64,000 nt of DNA from Rubrimonas cliftonensis (GCF_900107585.1 NZ_FNQM01000011.1:62001-126000); one strand, 5' to 3'. Positions 30,826 to 42,692 are shown, numbered from the stretch's first letter. The notes: generated from the sequence alone by a model not told the origin. Numbers and translations are program-made.

Positions 30826-32487
30826 TCATGCACGCCCATGGCGCTCACCATCGCCCCTTTCTGCACGCGCAGCGAGAGCCAGCGCCGCGAGGGCGGCCGC
30901 CATCGCCAGAAAGGGCCAGTCGCCGAAGCGCCCATAGGGCGTGCCGCCGGCCAGAGGGGCGGGCAGGCGCGAATCGAGCGCGCCCGCGACGTCGAGCGGC
31001 AGGAAGGCCCGGATGCGCCCGTGGGGGTCGATCATCGCCGAGACCCCGGTGTTGGCGGCGCGCGCCAGCGGCATGCCCTGCTCAATCGCGCGCGCCTGCG
31101 CCTGGGCGAGGTGCTGCCACGGCCCCGCCGTCTGGCCGAACCAGGCGTCGTTCGTGACCTGCAGGAACCAGCCGGCGCCGTCGGCCGCCGCCGCGACCTC
31201 GCCGGGAAAGATCACCTCGTAGCAGATCAGCGGCGCGGCGGGCGCGAGGCCGGGCAGGGCGACCGGGTCGCGGCGGACGCCGGGCTCGAAGCCGCTCAGC
31301 CCGTCGCCAAGGGTGCCGAGCCCGATGCGCCCCAGGATCCACTTGTAGGGGACGTACTCGCCGAAGGGCGCCAGCCGGCGCTTGTCGTAGACGTCGAGCG
31401 CGGCGCCGTCCGGCCCGTAGAACAGCAGCGCATTGCGCAGCTCGCCCCCGACGCGCCGCACGGCGCCCACGGCCAGCGACGCGCCCTGCGGCGTCGCCGC
31501 CGCGGCCGCCTCCTGCGCGGCGGCGCTCTCGTCGAACAGGAACGTGACGGCGACCTCGGGCCAGACCACGAGCGCGGGCGCGGCCCCCGCCTGATGCGGC
31601 GTGGCCGACAGCGCGAGCAGACGGTCGAGGATCGCGCGCGCGTTCTGCGGCGCCCACTTGTCGCGCTGCCCGGTGTTGGGCTGCACGAGCCGGATCAGCG
31701 GCCCGTCGCCCTCCACCGCCGGGGCCGCCGCCAGACGGACCGCGCCGCCGACCCAGACCGCCCCGAGCGCGACCAGAGCCAGCGCCGCAGGCGCCGCGCG
31801 CCGCGCCAGCCCCTCGCGCCGCCGCCAGTCCACCGTTCCCGCCGCGGCGGCGGCGAAGACCGTCAGCGCGCCGAGCGTCGGCGAGCCGACGAAGGCGGCC
31901 GCCTGCATCACCGGCGTGTCGATCCAGGCGTAGGACTGCAGCGCCCAGGGAAAGCCGGTCAGCGCCCAGCCCCGCGCCGTCTCCGCCGCGAGCATCGCCG
32001 CGGCGAGCGCCGCCGCCCCCCGCCAGCCGGGCCGCCAGAGCGCCTTCGCCCCCCAGAACGCCGCCGCCCAGAAACCAGAGAGCACCACGGCCAGCGACAG
32101 CACCGCGAAGGGCATCACCGGCGCATACCACCAGACCTTCCCGGCCTCGACCAGGAACGCCTCCCCGATCCAGTAGAGCCCGCTCGCGAAGAACCCCAGG
32201 CCGGCGAAGAAGCCGGCGCCCGCCGCCGCACGCCTCGTAGGCGCGCGGGAGATCAGCCGCAGCAGCGCCGGCCATGCGAGAAACAGCGCCGGCCAAAGGC
32301 CGAGCGGCGGCTGCGCCAGCACAAGCAGCGCGCCGCACCCGAAAGCCAGCCCGCCCAGCCGCCCCCACCGAAGCCGCCGCGACGGGGCCTCGGCCGCGGC
32401 CGCCGTGGTTCGACGCCCCGCCTCCGGCCCGTCCCCCCCGCCTTCCGGCCGTCCTTCGAGTTCTCCGGGCCCCGGCCCCGCCGTCAC
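30826..32487 (-). CDS. lnt: Apolipoprotein N-acyltransferase
   Basis: A 553-residue inner-membrane enzyme that adds the third acyl chain to lipoproteins. The first 220 or so residues hold the membrane helices; the nitrilase domain follows. The Glu-Lys-Cys triad is visible in VVWPEVAVT, YDKRRLAPFGEYVP and LICYEVIFP. The GTG at 32487 overlaps the corC stop as GTGA, the start that fits the operon best. An AT-rich stretch of about 45 bases follows the gene before the XRE regulator. The patatin-like lipoprotein in this window would be one of its clients. Confidence 0.94.
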   Translation of the reverse strand: MTAGPGPGELEGRPEGGGDGPEAGRRTTAAAAEAPSRRLRWGRLGGLAFGCGALLVLAQPPLGLWPALFLAWPALLRLISRAPTRRAAAGAGFFAGLGFFASGLYWIGEAFLVEAGKVWWYAPVMPFAVLSLAVVLSGFWAAAFWGAKALWRPGWRGAAALAAAMLAAETARGWALTGFPWALQSYAWIDTPVMQAAAFVGSPTLGALTVFAAAAAGTVDWRRREGLARRAAPAALALVALGAVWVGGAVRLAAAPAVEGDGPLIRLVQPNTGQRDKWAPQNARAILDRLLALSATPHQAGAAPALVVWPEVAVTFLFDESAAAQEAAAAATPQGASLAVGAVRRVGGELRNALLFYGPDGAALDVYDKRRLAPFGEYVPYKWILGRIGLGTLGDGLSGFEPGVRRDPVALPGLAPAAPLICYEVIFPGEVAAAADGAGWFLQVTNDAWFGQTAGPWQHLAQAQARAIEQGMPLARAANTGVSAMIDPHGRIRAFLPLDVAGALDSRLPAPLAGGTPYGRFGDWPFLAMAAALAALALAARAERGDGERHGRA

Positions 32488-33566
32488 GCCGCTTCCGACG
32501 TCGCGCCGTCCTTGCGATCCGGCGTCGGCGCGGCGTCGGCGCCGCCCTGCGCAGGCGGGGCGTCGCCGCCCGCCGGACGCGCCGGGCGCTTGACGCCGCG
32601 ATCCGGCCCGCTGCCCGCGAGGGTGACGCGGAGGCGCTTGATGCGCCGCGGATCGGCCTCGATGACCTCGAACTCGTGGCCGTCCGGCGTCTCGATCACC
32701 TCGCCGCGCTCCGGCACGCGGTTGGAGAGCATGAAGACGAGACCGCCCAGGGTGTCCACGTCCTCGTCGAGATCGGGCGGCAGCAGGTCCACGCCCGCGG
32801 CCTCCTCGAAGGCGGCCACGTCGGCGCGCGCAAGGGCGACGAAGACGCCCTTGCTCTCCTCGCGCCAGGGCGCAGGGTCGGCGCCGTCGTGCTCGTCGTC
32901 GATCTCGCCGACGATCTGCTCCACGAGATCCTCGATCGTCACCAGCCCGTCGACGCCGCCATACTCGTCGATGATCAGCGCGATGTGCTTGCGGCTGGCC
33001 TGCATCCGCTGCAGCAGCTTCGCAGTCGGCATCGACGGCGGCACGTAGAGCAGGGGGCGCATGTGGCGGTGGATGTCGAACTTCGCGCGCGCCTCGGCGC
33101 CGTCGAAGCCGTAGGCGAAGGCGAGATCCTTCAGGTGGATGAAGCCGATCGGGTCGTCCAGCGTCTCGCGGAACACCGGCACCCGGGTCAGCGACGCGTC
33201 CCGGAACACCGCCACCAGCTCCTCCAGCGTGGCCGAGGCCGGGGCCGAGACGATGTCGGCGCGGGGGATCATCACGTCCTCCACGCGCTGGTCCCGCATC
33301 CGTTTCACGTTGGCGAGGAGATCGCGCTCCTCCTCCAGCGCCGCGGCGTCCACGCCGGCGTCGCCGGCGCCCTGCTGGTGCGACGCCGTCTTCCTTCGCG
33401 AGGCGCAACCGAAAAGCCGCGCGAGAAGACTTGGCGGTTCTTCAGCGCCTTCGCCCCCGGCCAGGGCGGCGCGCCCCGACCTCTCGGGCGCAGCGCCCAT
33501 CCTCTCGGGCGCAGCGCCCATCCGACTTCCGTCCATCGATCCCATTCTCGGCGGGCGCTCAGGCAT
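32484..33566 (-). CDS. corC: CorC/HlyC-type CBS-pair protein
   Basis: A 360-residue cytoplasmic protein with two CBS domains (about residues 100-220, including RDQRVEDVMIPRADIV and HIALIIDEYGGVDGLVTIEDLVEQIVGEI) and a C-terminal CorC_HlyC domain (260-330). Related proteins take part in magnesium and cobalt efflux. The ATG at 33566 overlaps the ybeY stop by 8 bases. The N-terminus carries a duplicated MGAAPER unit from a 21-base tandem repeat, and the C-terminus is a low-complexity Ala/Pro tail. Both ends look species-specific. Confidence 0.9.
   Translation of the reverse strand: MPERPPRMGSMDGSRMGAAPERMGAAPERSGRAALAGGEGAEEPPSLLARLFGCASRRKTASHQQGAGDAGVDAAALEEERDLLANVKRMRDQRVEDVMIPRADIVSAPASATLEELVAVFRDASLTRVPVFRETLDDPIGFIHLKDLAFAYGFDGAEARAKFDIHRHMRPLLYVPPSMPTAKLLQRMQASRKHIALIIDEYGGVDGLVTIEDLVEQIVGEIDDEHDGADPAPWREESKGVFVALARADVAAFEEAAGVDLLPPDLDEDVDTLGGLVFMLSNRVPERGEVIETPDGHEFEVIEADPRRIKRLRVTLAGSGPDRGVKRPARPAGGDAPPAQGGADAAPTPDRKDGATSEAA
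33480..33521 (+). repeat. 21-base tandem duplication inside corC
   Basis: Two perfect copies of a 21-base unit lie end to end and encode the repeated residues MGAAPER in the N-terminal tail of CorC. Each unit contains the palindrome GGGCGC-A-GCGCCC. The frame is kept, so the gene is not broken. Confidence 0.85.
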
Positions 33567-34102
33567 GGGGGTCGTCGATCCCCAGTTCAGCAAGCGCAAC
33601 CCGCTCCAACCCTTCCATCACAGCTGCGTCGGCGTCATTCTCGTGGTCATAGCCTAACAGATGAAGCACGCCGTGCGCGATTAAATGCGCGACATGCGCA
33701 TCAACCGCAAGCTTCCGGGCTTCGGCCTCGGCCAGGACCACCCCCGAGGCGAGAGCGACGTCGCCGATGGGCGTTCGCCCGCTCGTCGACGCCAGCGGCG
33801 GCGGCGGCGGCCGGGCGCCCGGCGCTCCGGGCGCCAGCGGGAACGCGGGCCACGAGAGCACGTTGGTCGGCGCGGACCTGCCCCTGAAAGCCGCGTTCAG
33901 GCGCGCAAGGGCCTCGTCGCCGGCGAACAGCATGCTCACGCTCACCGTCGCCGGGTCGACGCCGGCGGCCCGGAGAGCCGCCGCGGCGGCGGCCTCGGCC
34001 TTCGGGAGCAGGGCGTGTTCCGGGCCCCAGGCGTCGTCCTCGACAAGCGCCTCGACGAGCGGATCGTCCTGCGCTTCGCCTAGCGCGTCCGGGTGCGGGA
34101 TG

Positions 34103-34125
<23 letters not shown>
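33559..34125 (-). CDS. ybeY: rRNA maturation endoribonuclease YbeY
   Basis: A 188-residue zinc RNase acting in 16S rRNA 3' processing and ribosome quality control. The metal-binding HGVLHLLGYDH with its three His residues is near residue 160, and SAPTNVLSWPAF near 88 is typical. It overlaps phoH by 23 bases at its start and corC by 8 bases at its end. The first 60 residues are an acidic, Ala-rich extension. Confidence 0.93.
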
Positions 34126-35089
<964 letters not shown>

Positions 35090-35202
35090 GCGTCGCCGTC
35101 ACGCCCACTTCGCCTCCGTCAGCCAGCCTGTTCGACTGCAATGGTGGACGAGCCGCAGCCCGCGCCGCAAGCGAATTCCGTGTGACGCCTCACGCGCTCT
35201 GG

Positions 35203-36570
35203 TCACGCGCGCGGGGCGGCCTGCGGCCCGACAAGCGCGCCGGCCAGCGAGTTCGGACCCGCCGACGCCAGAAGGACCCGCGCGGCGCGCCCCATCAGCG
35301 ACGCCGGCGCGTCCAGATGCACCGACTGCAGCCACGGCGAGCGCCCGACGAGCTGCCCGGGCAGGCGCCCCGGCCTCTCCAGCAGAACCTCCGTCTCGCG
35401 GCCCACGCAGGCGGCGTTGAACCGCGCCTGGTCGGCGGCCAGCAGCGCCTGCAACCGGGCGAGACGCTCCGCCTTCACCGCTTCGGGAACCTGACCGGGC
35501 GCATCCGCCGCCGGGGTGCCCGGCCGCTCGGAATACTTGAAGCTGTAGGCGTGCGCGTGGCGCACGGCCGACGCCAGCGCCATCGTCTCCTCGAACTCCG
35601 CCTCGGTCTCGCCGGGGAAGCCCACGATGAAGTCCCCCGAGATCGCGATGTCCGGCCGCGCGGCGCGAACCTTCGCGATGATGGCGAGATACCCCTCCGC
35701 CGTGTGCCGGCGGTTCATCGCCCTGAGCACGCGGTCCGAGCCGGACTGCACCGGCAGGTGCAGATAGGGCATCAGCGCCGGCGCGTCGCCATGGGCCGCG
35801 ATGAGGTCGTCGTCCATGTCGTTGGGGTGGGACGTCGTGTAGCGGATGCGGCCGACGCCTTCCGCCGCCAGCGCCCGGATCAGCCGCGCGAGGCCCCATG
35901 GCCCGCCGGGGCCCTCGCCATGGTAGGCGTTGACGTTCTGGCCGAGCAGCGTGATCTCGACGACGCCGGCCTCGAGCAGCGCCCGGGCCTCCGCCAGAAC
36001 CCGCTCGACGGGGCGCGATATCTCGGCGCCGCGGGTGTAGGGCACGACGCAGAACGCGCAGAACTTGTCGCAGCCCTCCTGCACGGTGAGAAACGCCGCC
36101 GGGCCGCGCGCCGCGCGGGCGCCGAGCCGCGCGAACTTCTCCTCCGGCGCGAACTCCGTCTCCACCAGCGCCGCGCCGCCCGCCGCGCCGCGCGCCCCGA
36201 CCTGCGCCACCAACTGAGGCAGCCGGTGATAGGCCTGCGGGCCGACGACGAAATCCACCAGGGGCGCGCGCCGGGCGATCTCCGCGCCCTCGGCCTGCGC
36301 CACGCAGCCGGCGACGCCGATGGTCAGCCGGCCGCCCTCGGCGCTGCGCGCCTGGGAGATCTCGCGCAGGCGCCCGATGTCGGAATAGACCTTCTCGGCG
36401 GCCTTCTCGCGGATGTGACAGGTGTTCAGCACCACGAGGTCGGCGTCCTCGGCGCTGTCGACCGCGCGCCAGCCGCCCGGCGCCAGCGCGTCAGCCATGC
36501 GCTCGCTGTCATAGACGTTCATCTGGCACCCGTAGGTCTTGATGAACACGCGCCTGTCGCCCGCCGACAT
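35203..36570 (-). CDS. miaB: tRNA-2-methylthio-N6-dimethylallyladenosine synthase
   Basis: A 455-residue radical-SAM methylthiotransferase that modifies A37 of tRNAs reading UNN codons. The N-terminal cluster is bound by Cys in [19 protein letters not shown] and AGCVAQ; the radical-SAM cluster by the CxxxCxxC in [17 protein letters not shown] near residue 165. A TRAM domain ends the protein. It belongs to the miaB-phoH-ybeY-corC-lnt series. Confidence 0.97.
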   Translation of the reverse strand: MSAGDRRVFIKTYGCQMNVYDSERMADALAPGGWRAVDSAEDADLVVLNTCHIREKAAEKVYSDIGRLREISQARSAEGGRLTIGVAGCVAQAEGAEIARRAPLVDFVVGPQAYHRLPQLVAQVGARGAAGGAALVETEFAPEEKFARLGARAARGPAAFLTVQEGCDKFCAFCVVPYTRGAEISRPVERVLAEARALLEAGVVEITLLGQNVNAYHGEGPGGPWGLARLIRALAAEGVGRIRYTTSHPNDMDDDLIAAHGDAPALMPYLHLPVQSGSDRVLRAMNRRHTAEGYLAIIAKVRAARPDIAISGDFIVGFPGETEAEFEETMALASAVRHAHAYSFKYSERPGTPAADAPGQVPEAVKAERLARLQALLAADQARFNAACVGRETEVLLERPGRLPGQLVGRSPWLQSVHLDAPASLMGRAARVLLASAGPNSLAGALVGPQAAPRA

Positions 36571-36653
36571 CGCCGCCTCCCCATGAGCCGTGGCGCCCCG
36601 CGAGGGCCGTCGCCCGCCGTTGCGGGAGCCGCCTGCGTCCGCAGAGACGCGAA

Positions 36654-36677
36654 CGGCGCGCCCCGCCGGGCGCGCCG
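36654..36677 (-). terminator. Strong GC hairpin between mucR and miaB
   Basis: A perfect 10-base stem (CGGCGCGCCC with GGGCGCGCCG) closes a 4-base loop about 65 bases after the mucR stop. On the minus strand only TTCG follows, not a T-run. It probably separates the mucR transcript from miaB. Confidence 0.5.
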
Positions 36678-36739
36678 TGAGTTATCGCAGCCCGACCTCG
36701 CGCGCAACGCGCGCGACGACAGGGCGTCCGAGGCGGCGA

Positions 36740-37153
36740 TCAGGCCTTGCCGCGGTTGCGGCCCAGCCCGTTCTCCTTGGCCAGCCGCTGACGCTTCAGC
36801 GAATAGGTCGGCGCCACCATGGGATAGTCGGCGGGAAGGCCCCACTTCTCGCGATACTGCTCCGGCGTCATGCCGTAAGCGGTGGACAGGTGGCGCTTGA
36901 GCATCTTCATCTTCTTGCCGTCCTCAAGACAGATGATGTAGTCATCCGTCACCGACTTCTTGACCGGCACCGCCGGGCGAAGCTCTTCCTTCGGCTCTTG
37001 CGGCGGTGCGATCAGCCCGTGCAACGCGCCATAGACCTGCTCGATGAGCTGCGGCAAATCAGCCATGCCGACGGAATTGTTCGACACATGACTCGCAACG
37101 ATCTGCGATGTCAGCGCCAGAAGCTCCGATGTGCTCGCCTGCTCGTTAGACAT
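36740..37153 (-). CDS. mucR: MucR/Ros family transcriptional regulator
   Basis: A 137-residue zinc-finger regulator of the Ros/MucR family, which in alphaproteobacteria controls exopolysaccharide, motility and cell-cycle genes. The domain includes DDYIICLEDGKKMKMLKRHLSTAYGMTPEQYREKWGLPADYPMVAPTYS at about residues 70-118. The Cys and the first His are present, but the second His position reads Ala in LSTAYG, as in some family members. The ATG at 37153 has GGGAGAGA just upstream. The 267-base region before it is distinctly AT-rich with a TTGACA at 37291-37296, consistent with the self-binding of MucR at AT-rich DNA. Confidence 0.93.
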   Translation of the reverse strand: MSNEQASTSELLALTSQIVASHVSNNSVGMADLPQLIEQVYGALHGLIAPPQEPKEELRPAVPVKKSVTDDYIICLEDGKKMKMLKRHLSTAYGMTPEQYREKWGLPADYPMVAPTYSLKRQRLAKENGLGRNRGKA

Positions 37154-37420
37154 GTTCTCTCCCGATGATCCCTCTGACCGCAACCTCTGCGGTCTCTGGG
37201 GCAAAAATGCCCGCCCCTCAATTTCACGCGATGACGAGCGAAGCACCCCAATATCTGTATCGATATAATCTTCGCTTACGCAAGCTGGTTTGTCAAATGG
37301 CCAGGTCAATATTCATCAGGCGCTCTAGCCCAAAGTCTGATTTGATACGTTGACGACCGGAGTATTCCACTGCGTCGTCAAATCGCGTCCAAACCTCGAT
37401 GTATGAGGTCATCCACTGGT

Positions 37421-37918
37421 TCATACAGGTTTCGTCGGAAAGAATGATCGCGCCAGAACCAGCGCGTCATCGACTGGCGGGCCCGCGTAATACGCGCGCC
37501 GCCGACCGACCTCGCCGTATCCAAGTCGCGCATAGAGCGCCCTCGCGGGGGCCGCGCTTTCGGCGACTTCGAGAATGATCTTCGATGCGCCGGCGCCGCG
37601 CGCGGAGTATTCCGCCTCGAGAAGCAACCCGCGGCCCAGGCCGCGGCGCCGCGCGCCCCGCGCCACGGCGATCGTCAGGATTTCCGCCTCGTCGCCGACG
37701 ACGCGCATCGCGACGAAGCCGAGCGGCGCCGCCGCGCCGCGCCGCACGCTCCAGACGCGGACGCCGGGCGACGCCGCAAGGGCGTCCAGCTCGCCGGCGG
37801 ACCAGCGCCGCTCCCGGCCGGCGAAGGCGCGCCAGTGCAGCCGCGAGAGCGCCGACCAGAAGGCCCGCGGTTCGGCGGGGCCCGCCGCCACGACCGCCGG
37901 CGCCGCGCGGCGCGTCAC
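37421..37918 (-). CDS. rimI: Ribosomal-protein-alanine N-acetyltransferase RimI
   Basis: A 165-residue GNAT protein with the acetyl-CoA loop VARGARRRGLGRGLLLEAE near residue 95 and the end segment ARALYARLGYGEVGRRRAYY. It acetylates ribosomal protein S18 in other bacteria. The GTG start forms a GTGA overlap with the tsaB stop, and the tsaB-rimI order is conserved. The 3' end of the gene is markedly lower in GC as it nears the AT-rich mucR upstream region. Confidence 0.9.
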   Translation of the reverse strand: MTRRAAPAVVAAGPAEPRAFWSALSRLHWRAFAGRERRWSAGELDALAASPGVRVWSVRRGAAAPLGFVAMRVVGDEAEILTIAVARGARRRGLGRGLLLEAEYSARGAGASKIILEVAESAAPARALYARLGYGEVGRRRAYYAGPPVDDALVLARSFFPTKPV

Positions 37919-38529
37919 CGGGGCGCGACGGTCGCGGCGGCCGAGGGCGCGGGCGCGAGCGCGTCTGGCGGCCGTAGATAGAGCGGCCTGGGGCGTGCGC
38001 CGCCCTGCTTCAGCGCAGCCGTCGCCGCCAGCGCCAGCGGCGCGAGGCCGGCGGCGTCTCGCCCGGCCGCATCGATCGTCGCGGCGACGTCGGCTTCGGC
38101 GGCGTCGCCGGGAAGACCGGGCGGCCACCGCGCAGGCGGACCCAGCGCGCGGCCGCTCTCGAACTCCTGCGCCCATGTCGCGCCGCCGCCCGGCAGCGCG
38201 ACGCGAACCCGGCCCGGAACGCCGAACGCCATCGCCGCGAACCAGTCGACGCCGACCACAGGCCGCCCCACGCCCAGGGCGAGCCCGCGCGCGGCGGCGA
38301 CGCCGATGCGTCCGCCCGTGAACCCGCCGGGACCGGTGGCGACCGCCACGCCGGCGAGGTCCGCCGGAGCGACGCCGCACGCCGCCAACGCCTCCGAGAT
38401 CAGCGCGAACAGCCGCTCGGCATGGCCGCGCCGCATCGCTTCGGCGCGCTCGACCAGAATCGCGCCGTCGCGCGCGACGCCGGCGGCGCAGCGCGCGTCG
38501 CAGGTGTCGAGCACGAGGATCAGGGTCAT
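37915..38529 (-). CDS. tsaB: tRNA threonylcarbamoyladenosine biosynthesis protein TsaB
   Basis: A 204-residue ASKHA-fold protein that partners TsaD and TsaE to make t6A37 in tRNA. LVLDTCDARCAAGV at the start and GVAVATGPGGFTGGRIGVAAARGLALG near residue 65 are typical; the usual second Gly-Ser-x-T is GFTGG here. The ATG at 38529 is the conserved start. It is coupled to rimI downstream. Confidence 0.92.
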   Translation of the reverse strand: MTLILVLDTCDARCAAGVARDGAILVERAEAMRRGHAERLFALISEALAACGVAPADLAGVAVATGPGGFTGGRIGVAAARGLALGVGRPVVGVDWFAAMAFGVPGRVRVALPGGGATWAQEFESGRALGPPARWPPGLPGDAAEADVAATIDAAGRDAAGLAPLALAATAALKQGGARPRPLYLRPPDALAPAPSAAATVAPR

Positions 38530-38607
38530 GATGGTAATTCCGGAAAGCCCCCGGAGCACCCGGCGCCGAAGGCCCGATAGGTGGCGCCGGCGCGGCGCAG
38601 GACGGGA

Positions 38608-39162
38608 TCAGACGCCGACGGGGCGCACTTCCGTCACTTCGGGAATGTAGTGCCGCAGCAGGTTCTCGATGCCCATCTTCAGCGTCATCGTCGAGGACGG
38701 GCAGCCGGCGCAGGCGCCGCGCATCGTCAGATAGACCACCCCGCGCTCGAAGCCGTGGAAGGTGATGTCGCCGCCGTCCTGCGCCACCGCCGGGCGCACC
38801 CGCGTGTCGAGCAGTTCCTTGATCTGGTTCACGATCTCTCCGTCGGGGCCGTCATGCTCGGCGTGGGCCGCCTGCGCCGCGCCCTCCATGGCCGGCTCGC
38901 CGGACGAGTAGTGCTCCATGATCGCGCCGAGCACGGCAGGCTTCAGATGCGCCCACTCGACGTCGCCGCGCGTGACGGTGATGAAGTCGGCCCCGAGAAA
39001 CACGCCGTCGACGCCCTCGACCGCGAACAGCCTGCGCGCCAGCGGCGAGGCCCCTGCGCTGTCGCGAGTCGGGAAGTCCGCCGCACCGTCGTGCAGCACC
39101 GTCTGGCCGGGCAGGAACTTCAGCGTCGCGGGGTTCGGCGTCGATTCGGTCTGGATGAACAT
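38608..39162 (-). CDS. NifU-like iron-sulfur scaffold protein (NfuA-type)
   Basis: A 184-residue protein with an N-terminal Nfu_N domain (MFIQTESTPNPATLKFLPGQ to about residue 90) and a C-terminal NifU domain (105-180). The cluster-binding CxxC is in GACAGCPSS near 152. It carries Fe-S clusters to target proteins. This two-domain form is standard in alphaproteobacteria and mitochondria. It stands alone, separated from tsaB by 78 bases. Confidence 0.93.
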   Translation of the reverse strand: MFIQTESTPNPATLKFLPGQTVLHDGAADFPTRDSAGASPLARRLFAVEGVDGVFLGADFITVTRGDVEWAHLKPAVLGAIMEHYSSGEPAMEGAAQAAHAEHDGPDGEIVNQIKELLDTRVRPAVAQDGGDITFHGFERGVVYLTMRGACAGCPSSTMTLKMGIENLLRHYIPEVTEVRPVGV

Positions 39163-39288
39163 GCAGCGTCTCCTTATCCCGGCTTCAGATGCGCCCCGCC
39201 GCCGCCGAAATCAAGAACGACGCCGGAAACGGGCGGCGGCGTTGCGCGCGCCGCGGGACGATCACCGCCGTCGCGGGACGGCCGGCGC

Positions 39289-39747
39289 TCAGGTGATCTC
39301 GTCGATCTGCTCGAGCGAGAGCCCCCCCGGCACCACCGTCACCGGCGCCGGCATCCGGCCGCCGCGCTTGGAGACGAGGGTCGAGACGAGCGGCCCCGGC
39401 CCGTCGCCGTCCTCCGCCGCGCCCAGCACCAGAACGCCGATGTCGGGGTTCTCGTGGATATGCGCAAGCACCTCCTCGGCCGCCTCGCCTTCGCGGATGG
39501 CGAACTCCGGCATCACGCCGGCGAGCGCGCGCACCTCGTCCGCCAGCGCCGAGAGTCGCGCCTCAGCCTCCTCCCGGCGCTCGCGGCGCATCACCTCGGC
39601 GACGCCCGCCCAGTGCTGGAACTCCTCCGGCGCGATGACATAGAGCATCGTCACGCCGCCATTGGTGTTCGCGGCGCGCCGCGCCGCGAATCGCAGGGCG
39701 TTCATGCACTCCGGCGTGCTGTCGACGACGACGAGGAACTTGCGCAT
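39289..39747 (-). CDS. Universal stress protein UspA family
   Basis: A 152-residue single UspA domain. MRKFLVVVDSTPECMNALRFAARRA binds nucleotide in homologues; IGVLVLGAAEDGDGPGPLVSTLVSKRGGRMPAPVTVVPGG carries the degenerate G-x2-G-x9-G(S/T) motif. The ATG at 39747 follows GGGGGAGGG. It may be co-transcribed with the amidase upstream (38-base gap). Confidence 0.92.
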   Translation of the reverse strand: MRKFLVVVDSTPECMNALRFAARRAANTNGGVTMLYVIAPEEFQHWAGVAEVMRRERREEAEARLSALADEVRALAGVMPEFAIREGEAAEEVLAHIHENPDIGVLVLGAAEDGDGPGPLVSTLVSKRGGRMPAPVTVVPGGLSLEQIDEIT

Positions 39748-39785
39748 GGACCCTCCCCCTGCACGCGCAGGATGCGGCCTGACCG

Positions 39786-40520
39786 CTAGACGCGCAAGCA
39801 GGTCGCCGTCGTAGCCGGCCAGCGGCGCGAAATCGCCTCCAGATGCGCGAGCCCTGCGAGCGTGAGCGGCGCGGGCGCCTCCCGCTCCCACGGACGGAAC
39901 CGGGCGCGGAAGGCCGCCGCGAGCGCCAGCGTCGGCGCGTCCCATAGCCCGGTGTCCAGCGCGGGATAGCCGGCGCGGCGCGCCGCGGCCTGCGTCGCGC
40001 CGGGTTCGGCCACGCCGCGGCCGTCGCGCGCCGGCGTCGGCGGATCGAGCCATATCGCCCTGCCGCCGCGCGCCAGCGCGCGCCAGTCGAATCGCGGGCC
40101 GGGGTCAAGCTTGCGCTCGGGCGCCATGCAGGCGTGGCCGATCACGCGCTCGGGCGGGATGCGCCAGCGCGCCGCCATCGCGTCGAGCAGCGTCTCCAGG
40201 GCCCGCATCTGCGGCAGCGGGAACGGAGCGTCGCCAGGGTTGGCGAGCTCCACGCCGAGCGAGCGGCTGTTGACGTCCGTCGCGCCGGCCCAGGCGCCGG
40301 CGCCGGCGTGCCAGGCGCGGCGCGTCTCGTCCACCAACCGCCACAGCCGCCCGTCCTCGCCGATCAGATAGTGCGCCGACACCTCGAAAGCCGGGTCGCA
40401 GAGCCGCTCCAGCGCGGCCTGCGCCGTCTGCATCGCGGTGTAGTGGATCAGCACGAGATCGGGCGCCATGCCGCGCCGGTCGCCATGGTTGGGCGAGGGA
40501 TGGTCGATCGCGCCGCTCAC
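39786..40520 (-). CDS. N-acetylmuramoyl-L-alanine amidase, AmiD/AmpD type
   Basis: A 244-residue zinc amidase that cleaves the lactyl-L-Ala bond of muropeptides. Metal ligands are visible: His in VLIHYTAM near residue 26 and His plus Asp in IGHACMAPERKLDPGPRFDW near 135-150. There is no clear signal peptide, so a cytoplasmic AmpD-like role in cell-wall recycling is likely. The C-terminal 80 residues resemble a small peptidoglycan-binding tail. The GTG start overlaps the upstream MetE-like gene as GTGA. Confidence 0.88.
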   Translation of the reverse strand: MSGAIDHPSPNHGDRRGMAPDLVLIHYTAMQTAQAALERLCDPAFEVSAHYLIGEDGRLWRLVDETRRAWHAGAGAWAGATDVNSRSLGVELANPGDAPFPLPQMRALETLLDAMAARWRIPPERVIGHACMAPERKLDPGPRFDWRALARGGRAIWLDPPTPARDGRGVAEPGATQAAARRAGYPALDTGLWDAPTLALAAAFRARFRPWEREAPAPLTLAGLAHLEAISRRWPATTATCLRV

Positions 40521-41540
40521 CCCGAGACGTCGCCCCAGATCGCCTCGGCCGCGCGCACCATCAGGTCGAGCTTGCGCTTGGCGTCGTCCTCGGCGAGCGC
40601 GGCGGCGCCCTCCAGCGCGAAGGCGCCGTCCGGGCACAGGCCGAGCCGGTCGGGGTCGAGCAGCCGCGCCGCCGCGTCCACCGCCCGGCGGGGAGCGTCG
40701 TGATCGCCGCGTCGCGGCTCGCGCCCGGCCGCGTCGATCGCGCCGAGCAGGATGCGCCGCGGCGCCCCCGCCAGCGCCGAGAGCGCCGTCATGTCCGACG
40801 CTTCGCGCAGGGGAGCCATCAGCGCGTCGGCCGGAACCGCCGCGAGCGCCTCGGCGGCGCCCTCCGGGTCATCGCCCGCCGCCGCCGTCAGCGCCGCGAA
40901 GGCGGCGCGGGAGACCGCGAGCGTCACGCGCAGCTCCACCGGCCGGTCGGCGAGCGCGGCGGCGAGCAGGGCGAGCCCCTCAAGCGGCCTAGGCGCGCGC
41001 CCGCCCCCCGGCGCCAGCGCTAGCCCGTCGATGACGATGTGCGCCACCCCGGCGCCATGCAACGCCCGGAGCGCCTCGGCCAGCGCGGCCGCCAGCCGCG
41101 CATGCAGCGCCTCGGGCTCGGCGAGCGCGGACGGCGCGTCGCGGCCGGTCGCGACGTCCCAGCGCGCCGGGCCGGGCAGCGCAAGGAATCCCGACGCCGG
41201 GGCGAGCGCAGCCAGCCGCGCGCCGCGCGCGACCCAGGGGTGATCCGCCGCGAAGGCGGGATGGTCGTCGGCGCGGAGCCCGTCGCGTCCCGCCTCGACC
41301 TCCACGACCTCGACGCCGCAAAGCCCAGCGAGAAACCCGTCAGCGAGCGCAGGCGCCGCGCCGTCGCTCTGCGCCGGCGCGCCGATGTCGCGCTGGATCG
41401 CGACGATGGATGCGGCGAGATCGGCCTCAGCCGCGGCGACCTCCTCGGGGTCGGCGTCGGGGTCGGCGCGCAGCGCCGCCAGCCGCTCGGCGCGCGCGGG
41501 CGCCGGCGGGAACGGCCCGTGATGGAGAAGCCGTGGAAAT

Positions 41541-41548
<8 letters not shown>
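40517..41548 (-). CDS. Degenerate MetE-like TIM-barrel protein
   Basis: A 343-residue protein, tentatively related to the C-terminal catalytic half of cobalamin-independent methionine synthase. Supporting features are FPRLLHHGPFP at the start, IVAIQRDIGAPAQSDG near residue 45 (compare the LQxExGxDxxTDGE pattern), AHIVIDGLALA near 170 (compare QIDEPALA) and RLGLCPDGAFALEG near the end (compare GLNPDCGL). Zinc ligands do not line up: the His-x-Cys strand reads VELRVTLAV and the PDC motif reads CPDG. It is therefore probably inactive as a methyltransferase or has another role. Start ATG 41548 overlaps rluB by 8 bases, and its stop overlaps the amidase gene. Confidence 0.5.

Positions 41549-42690
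<1,142 letters not shown>

Positions 42691-42692
<2 letters not shown>

Noticed and set aside
37154-37420. AT-rich stretch upstream of mucR as a sign of transferred DNA
   Set aside because: The stretch is intergenic, and MucR proteins are known to bind AT-rich DNA before their own genes. The flanking coding regions have the usual composition.
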